Source of the DNA: G963556115 sp963667375
Lineage (GTDB): Bacteria; Planctomycetota; SZUA-567
Direction of reading: 5' to 3'
Assembly: GCA_963667375.1 (NCBI GenBank)
Contig: OY763323.1
Coordinates: forward strand, 310,001-374,000
DNA: 64,000 nucleotides
Part shown: piece after piece, positions 1-8,769 of the stretch
Layout of the letters: every line of letters begins with the position of its first letter
How positions within the stretch are numbered: position 1 is the stretch's first letter
Made by a program: the position numbers and the translations under genes
Notes under the pieces: model-generated
The model's input: the letters and a program-made list of their open reading frames with translations, nothing else
Told to the model about the DNA's origin: nothing
The model's database searches: none

Positions 1-30
1 CTCTGCTATAACAAAAGGTTTATTATTCAT
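1..30 (-). CDS. N-terminal fragment of a pseudaminic/sialic acid synthase (PseI/NeuB-like), cut by window edge
   Basis: On the minus strand an ATG at 30-28 opens a frame reading MNNKPFVIAE to the window edge. PseI and NeuB synthases begin in this way, with a first beta-strand of the form PFIIAEIG. The start lies two bases after the stop of the acetyltransferase gene, so it would be the next gene of the same operon. In this family the enzyme condenses phosphoenolpyruvate with a 6-deoxy amino sugar to form a nonulosonic acid. Only ten residues are visible. The call rests on this short match and on pseB and pseC upstream. Confidence 0.5.
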   Translation of the reverse strand, partial: MNNKPFVIAE

Positions 31-32
31 CA

Positions 33-482
33 TTATCCATTTTCTTTAATATACACCAAAATGTAATACTCGCCATCTGAATACCACAACTTATACCCAG
101 CATTTATAAAAGACTTATATGAGGAGATATTACTTTTCCTAATTTTTGCAAATATTTCGCTGTATGATGTCACACTAGTTGCGAGCTGTATTATATTTTT
201 TCCAAGAGACCTACCTCTAAATTTTTCAGCAACACTAATGCTAATATAAACCTCATTTTCTAAATTATCAAACCTAACCTGAGCAACAAACTCGTTACAT
301 TCATTCTCTAAAACATAGTATTCACAATACGGGTCAGAAAGCTTATTTTCAAACCACAAAATATGATCCACAAATTTTATATTATTTTGATTAATTGAAT
401 TTTTACGCACTACAGGATCATTTGAAAGATCAAATATATTCTTACAATCAATATATTCAGCTCTCCTAATTTTTAATTTCAT
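33..482 (-). CDS. GNAT-family N-acetyltransferase, PseH-like
   Basis: A protein of 149 residues from the ATG at 482; a TTG six codons upstream is also possible, and neither has a clear ribosome binding site. The N-terminal segment has the pattern seen in PseH-type GNAT enzymes (SNDPVVRKNS, then HILWFENKL). The acetyl-CoA loop is the segment EKFRGRSLGKNII, and a conserved SSYKSFINAGY follows near the C-terminus. PseH acetylates the 4-amino group of UDP-4-amino-4,6-dideoxy-N-acetyl-altrosamine in the pseudaminic pathway. Position after pseB and pseC and directly before a PseI/NeuB start supports that role. The gene is much more AT-rich than its neighbours, which suggests separate acquisition. 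A legionaminic or other amino-sugar acetyltransferase cannot be excluded. Confidence 0.7.
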   Translation of the reverse strand: MKLKIRRAEYIDCKNIFDLSNDPVVRKNSINQNNIKFVDHILWFENKLSDPYCEYYVLENECNEFVAQVRFDNLENEVYISISVAEKFRGRSLGKNIIQLATSVTSYSEIFAKIRKSNISSYKSFINAGYKLWYSDGEYYILVYIKENG

Positions 483-565
483 TATAATATTATCTAACAA
501 AAAATCTAATCAAAAAAAATACATCATATAATAACAAAATACAGACATTACAAACAGATATTTCA

Positions 566-1339
566 CTAATAAACAATCTTGCCCCTAACATACTCAACGT
601 CACCGACAAAATCATTCAGCAGTCTAGAATCGGCTTTATCGGTTTCCAGAGTTATTACCGCATCAGAAGGAATCATTGCCAGAATACGTTCGACATCCAA
701 CGCCCCCGTGCCAAGGTGCAGATGTTTATCATATTCATCATCAAGGCTCTTAACATCGGTAAGATGAAACATCTTAGGGTTTAACTGCAGGAATTCCGCG
801 ATATAATCGTAGCAATCTACCTGTTGTGACGCTGCAGCGCAGATAGCATGACCAAAATCAAGGCAGACACCGGCTCCAGAATTAGCGACCACTACCTCCA
901 GCTCAGAAGCATTATACCCCCGGCAAAATTCACCATGCATACGGTTAGGAATCGCGCGATACGGTTTATTCTCGATCAGTGCCCGGGACTCAGCAAATGT
1001 CGCCAGCTGTCTGGCCGTCTCCGCAACACTGCCATCAATTCCGCCATGGAAAATAATATACTCCGCACTCAGCGAATCAGCGAATTCTCTCACCTCTTGA
1101 TAATATTCAAGATTTGAGAGCTCGCATTCAGCTTTAGCCAGATTAAAACCGTGCATAAAATGCGGGGAGTGAATAATATAGGGAATGTCCAGCAGCTGCC
1201 ACCGCGCCAGATGCTGTAGCGAACCAGGAACCACATAAAGCTCGATATAATCATAAACACCCGATTTATAAAGACGAATTGCTTCATCATAATAATAATC
1301 AGTATTGATACTCCAGAGCTTCAAACCCAGTCTCAACAT
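566..1339 (-). CDS. Sugar-phosphate isomerase/epimerase-like TIM-barrel protein in the pse operon
   Basis: A protein of 257 residues resembling the xylose-isomerase-like TIM-barrel (AP endonuclease 2) superfamily. Metal-site style motifs follow barrel strands: IIHSPH near residue 56, YIIFHGGIDG near 95, VCLDFGHAI near 160, MFHLTDVKSLDDEYDKHLHLGTG near 195 and ITLETDK near the end. These His, Asp and Glu residues are what a divalent-metal isomerase would use. I chose the ATG at 1339 over the GTG two codons upstream because AGAAGG ends five bases before it. It lies 19 bases after pseC, so it is co-transcribed. This family is not a standard member of the PseB-C-H-G-I-F pathway. The substrate is unknown; an amino-sugar epimerase or hydrolase is possible. 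Confidence 0.7.
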   Translation of the reverse strand: MLRLGLKLWSINTDYYYDEAIRLYKSGVYDYIELYVVPGSLQHLARWQLLDIPYIIHSPHFMHGFNLAKAECELSNLEYYQEVREFADSLSAEYIIFHGGIDGSVAETARQLATFAESRALIENKPYRAIPNRMHGEFCRGYNASELEVVVANSGAGVCLDFGHAICAAASQQVDCYDYIAEFLQLNPKMFHLTDVKSLDDEYDKHLHLGTGALDVERILAMIPSDAVITLETDKADSRLLNDFVGDVEYVRGKIVY

Positions 1340-1358
1340 TGGCACCTTCTCATATATT

Positions 1359-2471
1359 CTAAATAATACTCTTCACCCTGCGCACAATTTCAGCGACATC
1401 ATCATCGGTCAATGCCGGATACAGCGGTAAAGAGATTGTACGCCGATAGTACTCTTCACACACCGGATAATCACCCTCTTTAAAACCGAATTGACGGTAA
1501 TACGGCTGCGTATGCACCGGGATATAATGAACCTGCAGACACAGGCCAATATCCTTTGCCCGTTTATAAAAGTCATCTCTATCCGCAAGCAAGACCGGAT
1601 ACAGATGGAAACAGGCATTAGAAAAGTCCCGCTCCTGCAAGTGCTCCAGACCCAGCTCACGGTTATAATAAGCCACAATCTCACGCCTTCTAGCTTTAAA
1701 GGCCTCCAGCTTGCGCAACTGACTGATTCCCAGAGCCGCCTGAAAATCGGTCAAGCGGTAATTAAAACCCAGATCTCGCATCTCATATTTCCAGGTTCCG
1801 ATCATGTTACCGTCACGATACATGCCGTGACTTCGTAATGCCAGAAGCTTATAATACAACGCTTCATCATTGGTCGTGATTGCACCGCCTTCACCGGTGG
1901 TAATCGTTTTAACCGGATGAAAAGAGAATACTGTCATATCGGAATAACGGCAGGATCCAACCTTGGTGGTTTTATAATCAGAACCTATCGCATGAGCCGC
2001 ATCCTCAATAACTATCAGCTCATTCTCAGCAGCTATCTTCGCTACTTCTTCCATATCAGCACTTTGTCCGGCAAAATGCACCGGAATCACGGCCCGGGTT
2101 TGAGCGGTTATCTTACTCTGCAGCTTTGAGCAGTCAATATTTGCCGTATCTGCTTCAATATCTACAAAATCAACCCCGGCTCCGGCATAGAGCGCACAGT
2201 TGGCAGATGCCAGGAAGGTATTGGGCGAGGTCAGCACCACATCACCGTCGCCTATTCCGGCGGCACACACCGCAAGATGCAGGGCTGCGGTACCGGTAGC
2301 GACAGCAACACAAAATTCCGCTCCGACGTAGCGTGCTATTTTTGACTCAAAACTCGACACCTGCGGTCCCTGAGTTATAAAGTCCGATTTCAATGAGTCA
2401 ACAACCGCCTGATAATCAGAATCATCAAGGAGCTGACGGCCGTACCCATAAACTTTATCAGTCAATTTCAT
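1359..2471 (-). CDS. pseC: UDP-4-amino-4,6-dideoxy-N-acetyl-L-altrosamine transaminase (PseC)
   Basis: A 370-residue DegT/DnrJ/EryC1-family PLP aminotransferase. Visible features are the start YGYGRQLLDDSDYQAVVDSL typical of PseC, the PLP-phosphate segment ATGTAALHLA, the pocket Asp in VIEDAAHAIGS, and the Schiff-base Lys in FSFHPVKTITTGEGG near residue 190. It uses glutamate to aminate C4 of the 4-keto sugar made by PseB. The start overlaps the end of pseB by 14 bases, which implies translational coupling. Length and motifs match the family. A closely related transaminase for another UDP-amino sugar is the only real alternative. Confidence 0.88.
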   Translation of the reverse strand: MKLTDKVYGYGRQLLDDSDYQAVVDSLKSDFITQGPQVSSFESKIARYVGAEFCVAVATGTAALHLAVCAAGIGDGDVVLTSPNTFLASANCALYAGAGVDFVDIEADTANIDCSKLQSKITAQTRAVIPVHFAGQSADMEEVAKIAAENELIVIEDAAHAIGSDYKTTKVGSCRYSDMTVFSFHPVKTITTGEGGAITTNDEALYYKLLALRSHGMYRDGNMIGTWKYEMRDLGFNYRLTDFQAALGISQLRKLEAFKARRREIVAYYNRELGLEHLQERDFSNACFHLYPVLLADRDDFYKRAKDIGLCLQVHYIPVHTQPYYRQFGFKEGDYPVCEEYYRRTISLPLYPALTDDDVAEIVRRVKSII

Positions 2472-3450
2472 CTATCAGTTTCCGCATATCTTCGATTGAA
2501 AGCCATTCGGTGTTGTTACCACTGTGATACTCAAAATCATCACCGACACTCTTACCGCCAGCCTGGAGCTTTGAACCATTCCACCACTCAAAATCAGGCT
2601 GAATAACATAATAGCTGTCATACTCTATAGTATGTCTGGCATCCTCTCTGGAGATCATCATTTCATGAATTTTTTCTCCCGGACGGATTCCGACCTCTTT
2701 CTGCTTTAAATCCGGAGCGATAGCCGCCGCCAGATCCGGCATACGCATTGACGGAATCTTCTTCACAAACAGCTCTCCTCCAGACATAGTACTCAGTGCC
2801 GTCAGCACCAGCGCCACCGCATCCTCGAGTTTGAGCCAGAACCGGGTCATACGCATATCGGTGATAGGGAGTTCTGTAGCGCCCTGTGCCACCAGATTTT
2901 TGAAGAACGGTATAACCGAGCCCCGGGATCCGGCCACATTACCATACCTGACAACCGAGAATTTAGTATTGCCGTGACCAGCATATATATTTCCGGCAAC
3001 AAAGAGCTTGTCTGAGCATAATTTTGTCGCACCATACAGATTTACCGGAGCACACGCCTTATCGGTCGAGAGCGCAACAACCCGTTCAACACCTTTATCA
3101 ATGCAGGATTCAATAAGATTCTGAGCTCCCATAACATTGGTCTTAACCGCTTCAAAAGGATTATATTCACAAGCAGGAACCTGTTTTAGAGCTGCGGCAT
3201 GCACTACCGTATCCACACCGTCAAGAGCCCGCATCAGACGCTCCTTATCCCTGACATCACCGATAAAAAAGCGCAGTTTTTTATTCCCTTTGAACTCAGG
3301 CATATTCATCATCATAAACTGCTTGAACTCATCCCGTGAAAAAATGACGATACGCTTAATCTCAGGATAATTTTTAAGCACTGTTTTAACAAACATTTTC
3401 CCAAACGAACCAGTTCCACCGGTTATCAGCAATGATTTTCCAACAAACAT
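2458..3450 (-). CDS. pseB: UDP-N-acetylglucosamine 4,6-dehydratase, inverting (PseB)
   Basis: A 330-residue short-chain dehydrogenase of the PseB/CapD type. It has the NAD(P)-binding glycine motif ITGGTGSFGK at residues 9-18, IFSRDEFKQ and the segment HAAALKQVPACEYNPFEA that marks this family, LSTDKA, and YGATK with the catalytic Lys. C-terminal GIRPGEKIHE and YVIQPDF are also PseB-like. It converts UDP-GlcNAc to the 4-keto-6-deoxy-L-arabino sugar, the first step towards pseudaminic acid. I placed the start at the ATG at 3450 because AAGGA lies five bases upstream; a longer frame would begin at a TTG. First gene of the minus-strand pse operon. Confidence 0.9.
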   Translation of the reverse strand: MFVGKSLLITGGTGSFGKMFVKTVLKNYPEIKRIVIFSRDEFKQFMMMNMPEFKGNKKLRFFIGDVRDKERLMRALDGVDTVVHAAALKQVPACEYNPFEAVKTNVMGAQNLIESCIDKGVERVVALSTDKACAPVNLYGATKLCSDKLFVAGNIYAGHGNTKFSVVRYGNVAGSRGSVIPFFKNLVAQGATELPITDMRMTRFWLKLEDAVALVLTALSTMSGGELFVKKIPSMRMPDLAAAIAPDLKQKEVGIRPGEKIHEMMISREDARHTIEYDSYYVIQPDFEWWNGSKLQAGGKSVGDDFEYHSGNNTEWLSIEDMRKLIDEID

Positions 3451-4057
3451 AATTTTCCTTAAAAACAAATAAAACCAGACTTACATTAAACAGATACTCG
3501 TAAAATAATGCACCAATATCAAACAATATTCAAGCACTAAATTATTGATCTTAAAACATAATGACAAAATATAATAAAGTAATTTTTCCAGAATAATTAT
3601 AGCAATTGTTCTGCCATATACTATCAAAAAATAATTTTATAGCACAAACAAAAGCAAACCACCCGCCTCCAGTAGCATAATCAGCTATTATCCACAGCCT
3701 AACTCTAGCGGCGAAAGCAGGATTATCAGCTTGGAGCGTAACCTCATTCAGATCTGCAACATAATTACACAATCTTATTAAATGTTACCAATCAACATAT
3801 TACACTACACATCCAATCAAACACATTCTTTAAAATCATACTGAATCCACAGCCAGTTGAATACCAGATAATGAGCTTTACTCAATTAATAATTAAAAAT
3901 CACGACGGAAAGGCATAATAAATTTAATATACAGATTCGCCCAAATTACAATCCCGTAATTTAATTACATCCTGATTTAAGCCGGGATCAGCAATATACG
4001 CAAAAAAAGATCCCTATAATAACAGGGATCTTTTAAAACTACGATCTGACTTTAATC
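3451..4057. other. AT-rich intergenic region, pse operon promoter side
   Basis: About 600 bases between the start of pseB and the end of the kinase gene. It must hold the pse promoter. An open frame of 73 codons at 3551-3772 (minus) has somewhat higher GC at 3650-3770 but resembles no protein I know and lacks a ribosome binding site, so I do not call it. The kinase terminator lies at 4002-4034. Confidence 0.5.
4002..4034 (-). terminator. Intrinsic terminator of the hybrid kinase gene
   Basis: A perfect 11-bp stem (AAAAGATCCCT / AGGGATCTTTT) with an 8-base loop. On the minus strand it is followed by seven U residues (A at 4002-4008). It lies 24 bases after the kinase stop codon. The A/T-flanked stem could also act in the other direction. 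Confidence 0.85.
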
Positions 4058-7000
4058 TTATTCCGCCTGAATTTGAATCACCTGCGAAATCGCGGCATTC
4101 AGCTGCGCTCTGGTAAAAGGCTTCTGGATAAAGACCCCTACCCCTTCAGACATAATAGCACCTGCCGAGCCATTTATACTATAGCCACTCGCCAGGACCG
4201 CACGAACAGCGGGATTAATCTTCTTCAGCTCCCGAAAAGTATCCTTGCCATCCATTTTAGGCATAATCATATCGAAAATAACCACATCAATTGTATTCCA
4301 CTGCTCCCGGTAAATCGCCACCCCCTCGGCACCGTTAACTGCGGTCAGAACAGTACAGCCCTCATCTTCAAGCATAAGAGCCAGCAGCTTGCGAATACTC
4401 TCCTCATCCTCAATTACCAGAATATTCAGATCACTAATTTTCAGATTGTCCCGAGGACTCTGTTTGAGTGGTTGGGCGCTATCTTTAGCGGTCAACGGAA
4501 TATATATTTTAAAGATGGTACCTGTTCCCAGCTCGGAATAGACATTGATCACCCCCTGATGATGCTTGACCGTACCATAAACAGAAGCCAACCCCATACC
4601 GGTTCCCTTTCCCTGTTCTTTGGTAGTGAAGAACGGCTCAAAAACACGGTTTACGTTTTCCGGAGAAATTCCACAGCCGGTGTCACTGATACTTATTTTA
4701 AAATACGCCCCGGGATGCACCTCATAAGGGATAGTCTCACAATATTCAGCATCGAGCATTTCAACACTCGTTTCAAAAGTGATTATCCCGCCCTCAGGCA
4801 TTGCGTCCCGGGCATTGAGTGCCAGATTCAGCAGTGCGTTCTGGAGTAATGACGGATCACCGGTAATTAGCGGATTATGCGCTTGTAACATGGTTCGCAC
4901 TTCAATCCGCTTGTCAATTGTATGCTTGAGAATTGAGCATACTTCAGTAATAATTTCATGAATATTCAATTCAACCGACTGAAAATGGGCCTTGCGCGAA
5001 AAGGTCAGCAGCTGCCTGGTAAGATCGGATGACTTTACTGCCGCCTTGATAATAGCCTGGATATATCCCAGATGCTCCTCATTAACAGTTTCTTCCGCCA
5101 GCATATCCGCATAACCGAGTATTCCAGTAAGCTGATTGTTAAAGTCATGCGCGACCCCGCCGGCAAGCTGCCCGATAGCATCCATCTTTTCAGCCTGGCT
5201 TATACGTTCCTCCAGCTGCCGCTGCTGGGTGATATCCAGATGTGTTCCGCACATACGCAGAGCCGTACCATCGTCAGCCCTGGTGACCACCCTGCCGCGA
5301 TTAAGAACCCAGACCCAGTGTCCGGCCTTATGTTTCATCCGGTGCTGCAAACTGAAGAATTCCGTCTCTCCCTGCAGATGTTTTTTCAAGGTTTGACTGA
5401 CCTCTTCCTTATCATCAGGATGAACGAGAGCCGCCCAGAAATCAATATTGGTGGTAATCTTCTCATTCTTATAACCCAGCATCTCTACCCAGCGTTTATC
5501 AAACCAGATCTTGCCGCTGACAATATCCCAGTCCCAGGCGCCAAGATCCGCCCCCAGCAACGCCAGCTCAGTTCGCTCCTCACTTATTCTCAGCTCTGAT
5601 TCAGCCTTAAATTTTGACAAAGCCACCGCCAGATACTCCGCCAGACGTTCCCACTGCGCGATCAATTCCTGAGTAAAACGGTTATATCGCTTGTCATTCA
5701 GCTGCAACAACCCGAAGGTTTCATTACCTGAACGCAGCGGTATCAGAGCCACCGACTCATACCCGGAGCCGTTACAGCGGTTACGGGTCTTTGCCTGCCG
5801 TTCCGAATCGGTGGTACTGGCTAGAAGTTCGGTTGTGCAATTAGACCAGAAGGTACCTTTCTCTGAGAAGAACGGTTTAGCAGGATCATACCTGCCGCAG
5901 ATTACGTTTCCGCACATACACTCGAGCAGCGGTTTCCCGTCCTTACCACAGACCATCCTGCCGTCAATATCATAGGAACAGAGCTTACTCTCCAGCAAGA
6001 CAAATTCCTCCGGAAAGCCATGTGTCTCATAATAAGGATAGTCCCCGCCTTCCTTGAGACGAATACCCACAGCTTCACAACCGGATACACGCTGAAAAAA
6101 CGTGGTCGCAGAATGAATCAGCTCTTTGAGATTTCTGCTGTTATTCACCAGATTTAAAAACTCGATTGCCGCATCCCGCTCGAGTTCCCAGACCTTTCTA
6201 TCCGTAATATCGGTAATCAGCGCAATAACCGCTGGCGGATCCTCATCCGGGAGCAGCGAATACACCTTCTTCACCCAGATAATCTTCCCGTTTTTATGCA
6301 CAAAGCGACTTTCTATTTCAAATCCGCTTATATCACCATTGAGCAAACTGGTTATCTGCTTAAGATTTTCAACTCGGTCTTCCGGATGAATAAAGGAAAA
6401 AAAGGACTGCTGCCGGATTTCATCCTGACTGTAACCGATCATTCTGGAAAATGCCGGATTACATTGCAGCACCGAGCCGTCAGCAGTCTCGATAATAATC
6501 CCCAGAGCCGCAAACTCATAGATACGCCCAAAGCGTTCTTCAAGTTTATGATGGGATTCCCGCTGGTACTGTTCATACTGTTCCCGCTGGAGCGAATCAG
6601 CCAGCGATCTGCTGAGTCTGGTCGTCAGTTCCACATTGGTTATCGCTACCGAAGCGGCGTCAGCCAGTGTAAACAACACCTCCATCTCCTGCTCAGAAGC
6701 CGCATGAGCAAAAGCCCAGTAAGCCCCGATTGCCGCCACCGGTTCGGTTCTGCGCACCGGAACCATTGCCAGACTTTTAACGAAGGTAGGCCGATAGGCA
6801 TCCACAGGGATACGCTTATCTACAAAGATATCGGGTATAATGACTTCACATTTATTGAGCATAACCCAGCCGGAAATGCAGCTATTCAATGGGAAACGTC
6901 TACCTTTCCATAGAGGCGAAACCGCATTTTCCTCCGCATAAAAACACTTGTCACCATCACGCAGCACAAAGGTTATCCCGTCAGCACCGATCATTTCACG

Positions 7001-7093
7001 TGCTGAGATCCTGACCACATCCATAACTGTCTGCAGGTCTTTGGCCGAAGCTAGTTCACGAATGGCAGATACAAGGCTTACCTCTACGTCCAT
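4058..7093 (-). CDS. Cytosolic hybrid sensor histidine kinase (GAF-PAS-GAF-PAS-HisKA-HATPase-REC)
   Basis: A 1011-residue sensor kinase with no signal peptide and no membrane segment. Order: GAF at about 10-165, PAS at about 185-305 (ends ITDITDRK), a second GAF at about 325-495, PAS at about 510-625, then HisKA with the phospho-accepting His near 648 in GGVAHDFNN. HATPase_c follows with N-box NLALNARDAM, G1 DTGCGIS and FEPFFTTKEQGKGTGMGL, and a receiver domain ends the protein, with Asp near 941 in VIFDMIMPKMDG and the conserved Lys in FIQKPF. The second GAF has a cysteine-rich insert (CMCGNVICGR and NRCNGSG). It is monocistronic with a terminator. No response regulator with DNA-binding output lies next to it, so phosphotransfer must go elsewhere. 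The start is the ATG at 7093; a TTG four codons upstream is possible. Confidence 0.9.
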   Translation of the reverse strand: MDVEVSLVSAIRELASAKDLQTVMDVVRISAREMIGADGITFVLRDGDKCFYAEENAVSPLWKGRRFPLNSCISGWVMLNKCEVIIPDIFVDKRIPVDAYRPTFVKSLAMVPVRRTEPVAAIGAYWAFAHAASEQEMEVLFTLADAASVAITNVELTTRLSRSLADSLQREQYEQYQRESHHKLEERFGRIYEFAALGIIIETADGSVLQCNPAFSRMIGYSQDEIRQQSFFSFIHPEDRVENLKQITSLLNGDISGFEIESRFVHKNGKIIWVKKVYSLLPDEDPPAVIALITDITDRKVWELERDAAIEFLNLVNNSRNLKELIHSATTFFQRVSGCEAVGIRLKEGGDYPYYETHGFPEEFVLLESKLCSYDIDGRMVCGKDGKPLLECMCGNVICGRYDPAKPFFSEKGTFWSNCTTELLASTTDSERQAKTRNRCNGSGYESVALIPLRSGNETFGLLQLNDKRYNRFTQELIAQWERLAEYLAVALSKFKAESELRISEERTELALLGADLGAWDWDIVSGKIWFDKRWVEMLGYKNEKITTNIDFWAALVHPDDKEEVSQTLKKHLQGETEFFSLQHRMKHKAGHWVWVLNRGRVVTRADDGTALRMCGTHLDITQQRQLEERISQAEKMDAIGQLAGGVAHDFNNQLTGILGYADMLAEETVNEEHLGYIQAIIKAAVKSSDLTRQLLTFSRKAHFQSVELNIHEIITEVCSILKHTIDKRIEVRTMLQAHNPLITGDPSLLQNALLNLALNARDAMPEGGIITFETSVEMLDAEYCETIPYEVHPGAYFKISISDTGCGISPENVNRVFEPFFTTKEQGKGTGMGLASVYGTVKHHQGVINVYSELGTGTIFKIYIPLTAKDSAQPLKQSPRDNLKISDLNILVIEDEESIRKLLALMLEDEGCTVLTAVNGAEGVAIYREQWNTIDVVIFDMIMPKMDGKDTFRELKKINPAVRAVLASGYSINGSAGAIMSEGVGVFIQKPFTRAQLNAAISQVIQIQAE

Positions 7094-7120
7094 AACGCTA
7101 TCCAATTTTTAGTTTTGACA

Positions 7121-7140
7121 TACAATATATCTTTATTGTA
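7121..7140. promoter_or_regulatory. Inverted repeat upstream of the hybrid kinase
   Basis: A perfect inverted repeat, TACAATA - 6 bases - TATTGTA, centred about 37 bases upstream of the kinase ATG. It is of operator size and lies where it could overlap the promoter. No regulator is identified, and an AT-rich palindrome of this length could be chance. Confidence 0.35.
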
Positions 7141-7440
7141 AAACTGTATTTAAATTCCGTCCACATATTTTTCAGTACTGCTGCAAACTTTATTTTCCAA
7201 CGGTCAAGTTATCACGTTACTGAATTTCAGCGAAATCATAACTCCAGCAACATTAATGAGATAAACCAGATATCCAATAATTATGTATTTCCTGGGTTCC
7301 CCCCCCAAAAAAATAATTTACCCGCCCAAAAACAACAACCTTCGTATTCAACCATACTCAAACGTTATACCCGCAAGATAACAATCCAGAGCTGTTACCC
7401 CGAATGACAAGCGCACACAAATATATAATATTTATCCAAC
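7141..7440. other. Intergenic region with a poly-C tract
   Basis: Noncoding spacer between the kinase promoter side and the ABC-operon terminator. At 7299-7306 there is a run of eight C followed by seven A, unusual against the surrounding AT-rich sequence. I see no gene here. Confidence 0.5.
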
Positions 7441-7472
7441 AAAAAGCCTGTATACACACAGTGTATACAGGC
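7441..7472 (-). terminator. Intrinsic terminator of the sugar ABC operon
   Basis: A perfect 12-bp stem, GCCTGTATACAC / GTGTATACAGGC, with a 3-base loop, followed on the minus strand by five U residues. It lies 141 bases after the ATPase stop. Its stem is nearly the same as that of the tRNA-Glu terminator at 15736-15768. Confidence 0.85.
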
Positions 7473-7613
7473 CAGGGGAAATGAGCACCGCTCAAACTTT
7501 CAGGCGCACTATATTCCAGTCTATAATTAAGAGATACCTCAGCATACTTCGGTGCTAACCTGATACTTATTCACACAATAACAGCCCAGCCATATTTAAC
7601 TGCAAAAAAACTC

Positions 7614-8687
7614 TCAGTTGAAGATTCGTTCCTTCGTCTGAGCATCAAAAAAATGTGATGCCCCCGGCACCGGCTCGACACTTATAATATCGCCTGGCGA
7701 GAGTTCAACCCGCTCACGCAACAGCAGCGTAATCTTCTCACCGCAGCACTCAGCCAGGACCACGATCTCAGAACCTGTATCCTCGGTAATGGTCACCTCC
7801 GCCTTGACACCATCATCCTTTGAAAGACGCAGATGCTCTGGACGTATACCGTACAGCACCTTCGGGTAAGCGGATAAATTAGCACCATCCTTCAGCGGCA
7901 GCTTGGAGCCATTGCCGGTAATAAAGAAGGCGTTTTCATTCTCCTTGATCAGCTCCCCTTCAATAAAGTTCATAGCCGGCGACCCGATAAAATTTCCGAC
8001 AAACCGGTTACAGGGGTAATCAAATAGTTCACGCGGTGTTCCCACCTGTTCAACCACACCTTTATTCATCACCACGATCCGATCCGCAAGGGTCATTGCC
8101 TCTATCTGATCATGAGTGACATAAACCGTTGTAATGCCGAGCCGCCGGTGCAGCTGTTTAATTTCACCACGCATCTGAACCCGCAGCTTCGCATCAAGAT
8201 TTGAAAGCGGCTCATCAAACAGAAAGACCTGGGGCTTTCTGACAATAGCCCGCCCCATCGCCACCCGCTGACGCTGACCACCGGACAGCTGCTTGGGATA
8301 CCTCTGTAACAGCGGGGTCAGACCGAGAATATCCGCAGCCTCCTGCACCGCAGCTTTTATCTGTGCTTTATCAATCTTCTTGAGTTGCATGGCGAACCCC
8401 ATGTTTTCAGCTACCGTCATATGCGGATACAACGCATAACTCTGAAACACCATGGCAATATCACGATCCTTGGGCTGAATATTGTTTACCACCCGATTAT
8501 TGATTACAATCTCACCATACGAGATATCTTCCAGACCGGAGATCATCCGCAGCAAAGTTGACTTTCCACACCCTGACGGACCGACAAGTGTGATAAACTC
8601 TCCGTCATTAATATCCAGTGAAATACCCTTAATCACCTCTACCTGACCGTAAGCTTTATATACATCTTTTATTACAACCGAACCCAT
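7614..8687 (-). CDS. Sugar ABC transporter ATP-binding protein (MsmK/UgpC/MalK type)
   Basis: A 357-residue ATPase of the CUT1 carbohydrate transporters. It shows Walker A GPSGCGKST, Q-loop MVFQSYALYPHMT, signature LSGGQRQRVAMGRA, Walker B FLFDEPLSNLDAKLR and H-loop YVTHDQIEAMTLADR. The C-terminal third is the usual TOBE/OB region (FIGSPAMNF, YGIRPEHL). It would sit on the inner face of the membrane and drive the two permeases encoded upstream. I chose the ATG at 8687 because GGAGG lies eight bases before it. Last gene of the operon, 82 bases after the GH127 gene. Such ATPases can be shared between several importers. Confidence 0.92.
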   Translation of the reverse strand: MGSVVIKDVYKAYGQVEVIKGISLDINDGEFITLVGPSGCGKSTLLRMISGLEDISYGEIVINNRVVNNIQPKDRDIAMVFQSYALYPHMTVAENMGFAMQLKKIDKAQIKAAVQEAADILGLTPLLQRYPKQLSGGQRQRVAMGRAIVRKPQVFLFDEPLSNLDAKLRVQMRGEIKQLHRRLGITTVYVTHDQIEAMTLADRIVVMNKGVVEQVGTPRELFDYPCNRFVGNFIGSPAMNFIEGELIKENENAFFITGNGSKLPLKDGANLSAYPKVLYGIRPEHLRLSKDDGVKAEVTITEDTGSEIVVLAECCGEKITLLLRERVELSPGDIISVEPVPGASHFFDAQTKERIFN

Positions 8688-8769
8688 GACTAGAACCTCC
8701 AGCATAACCTATTTTCTGCAGTAAACAATTCTGAGGCCATTATATTCCGGCACCAGAATCAAAAGATCC

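Noticed and set aside
3551..3772. 73-codon frame on the minus strand upstream of pseB
   Set aside because: No ribosome binding site, no recognised similarity and low-complexity AT-rich ends; more likely noncoding.
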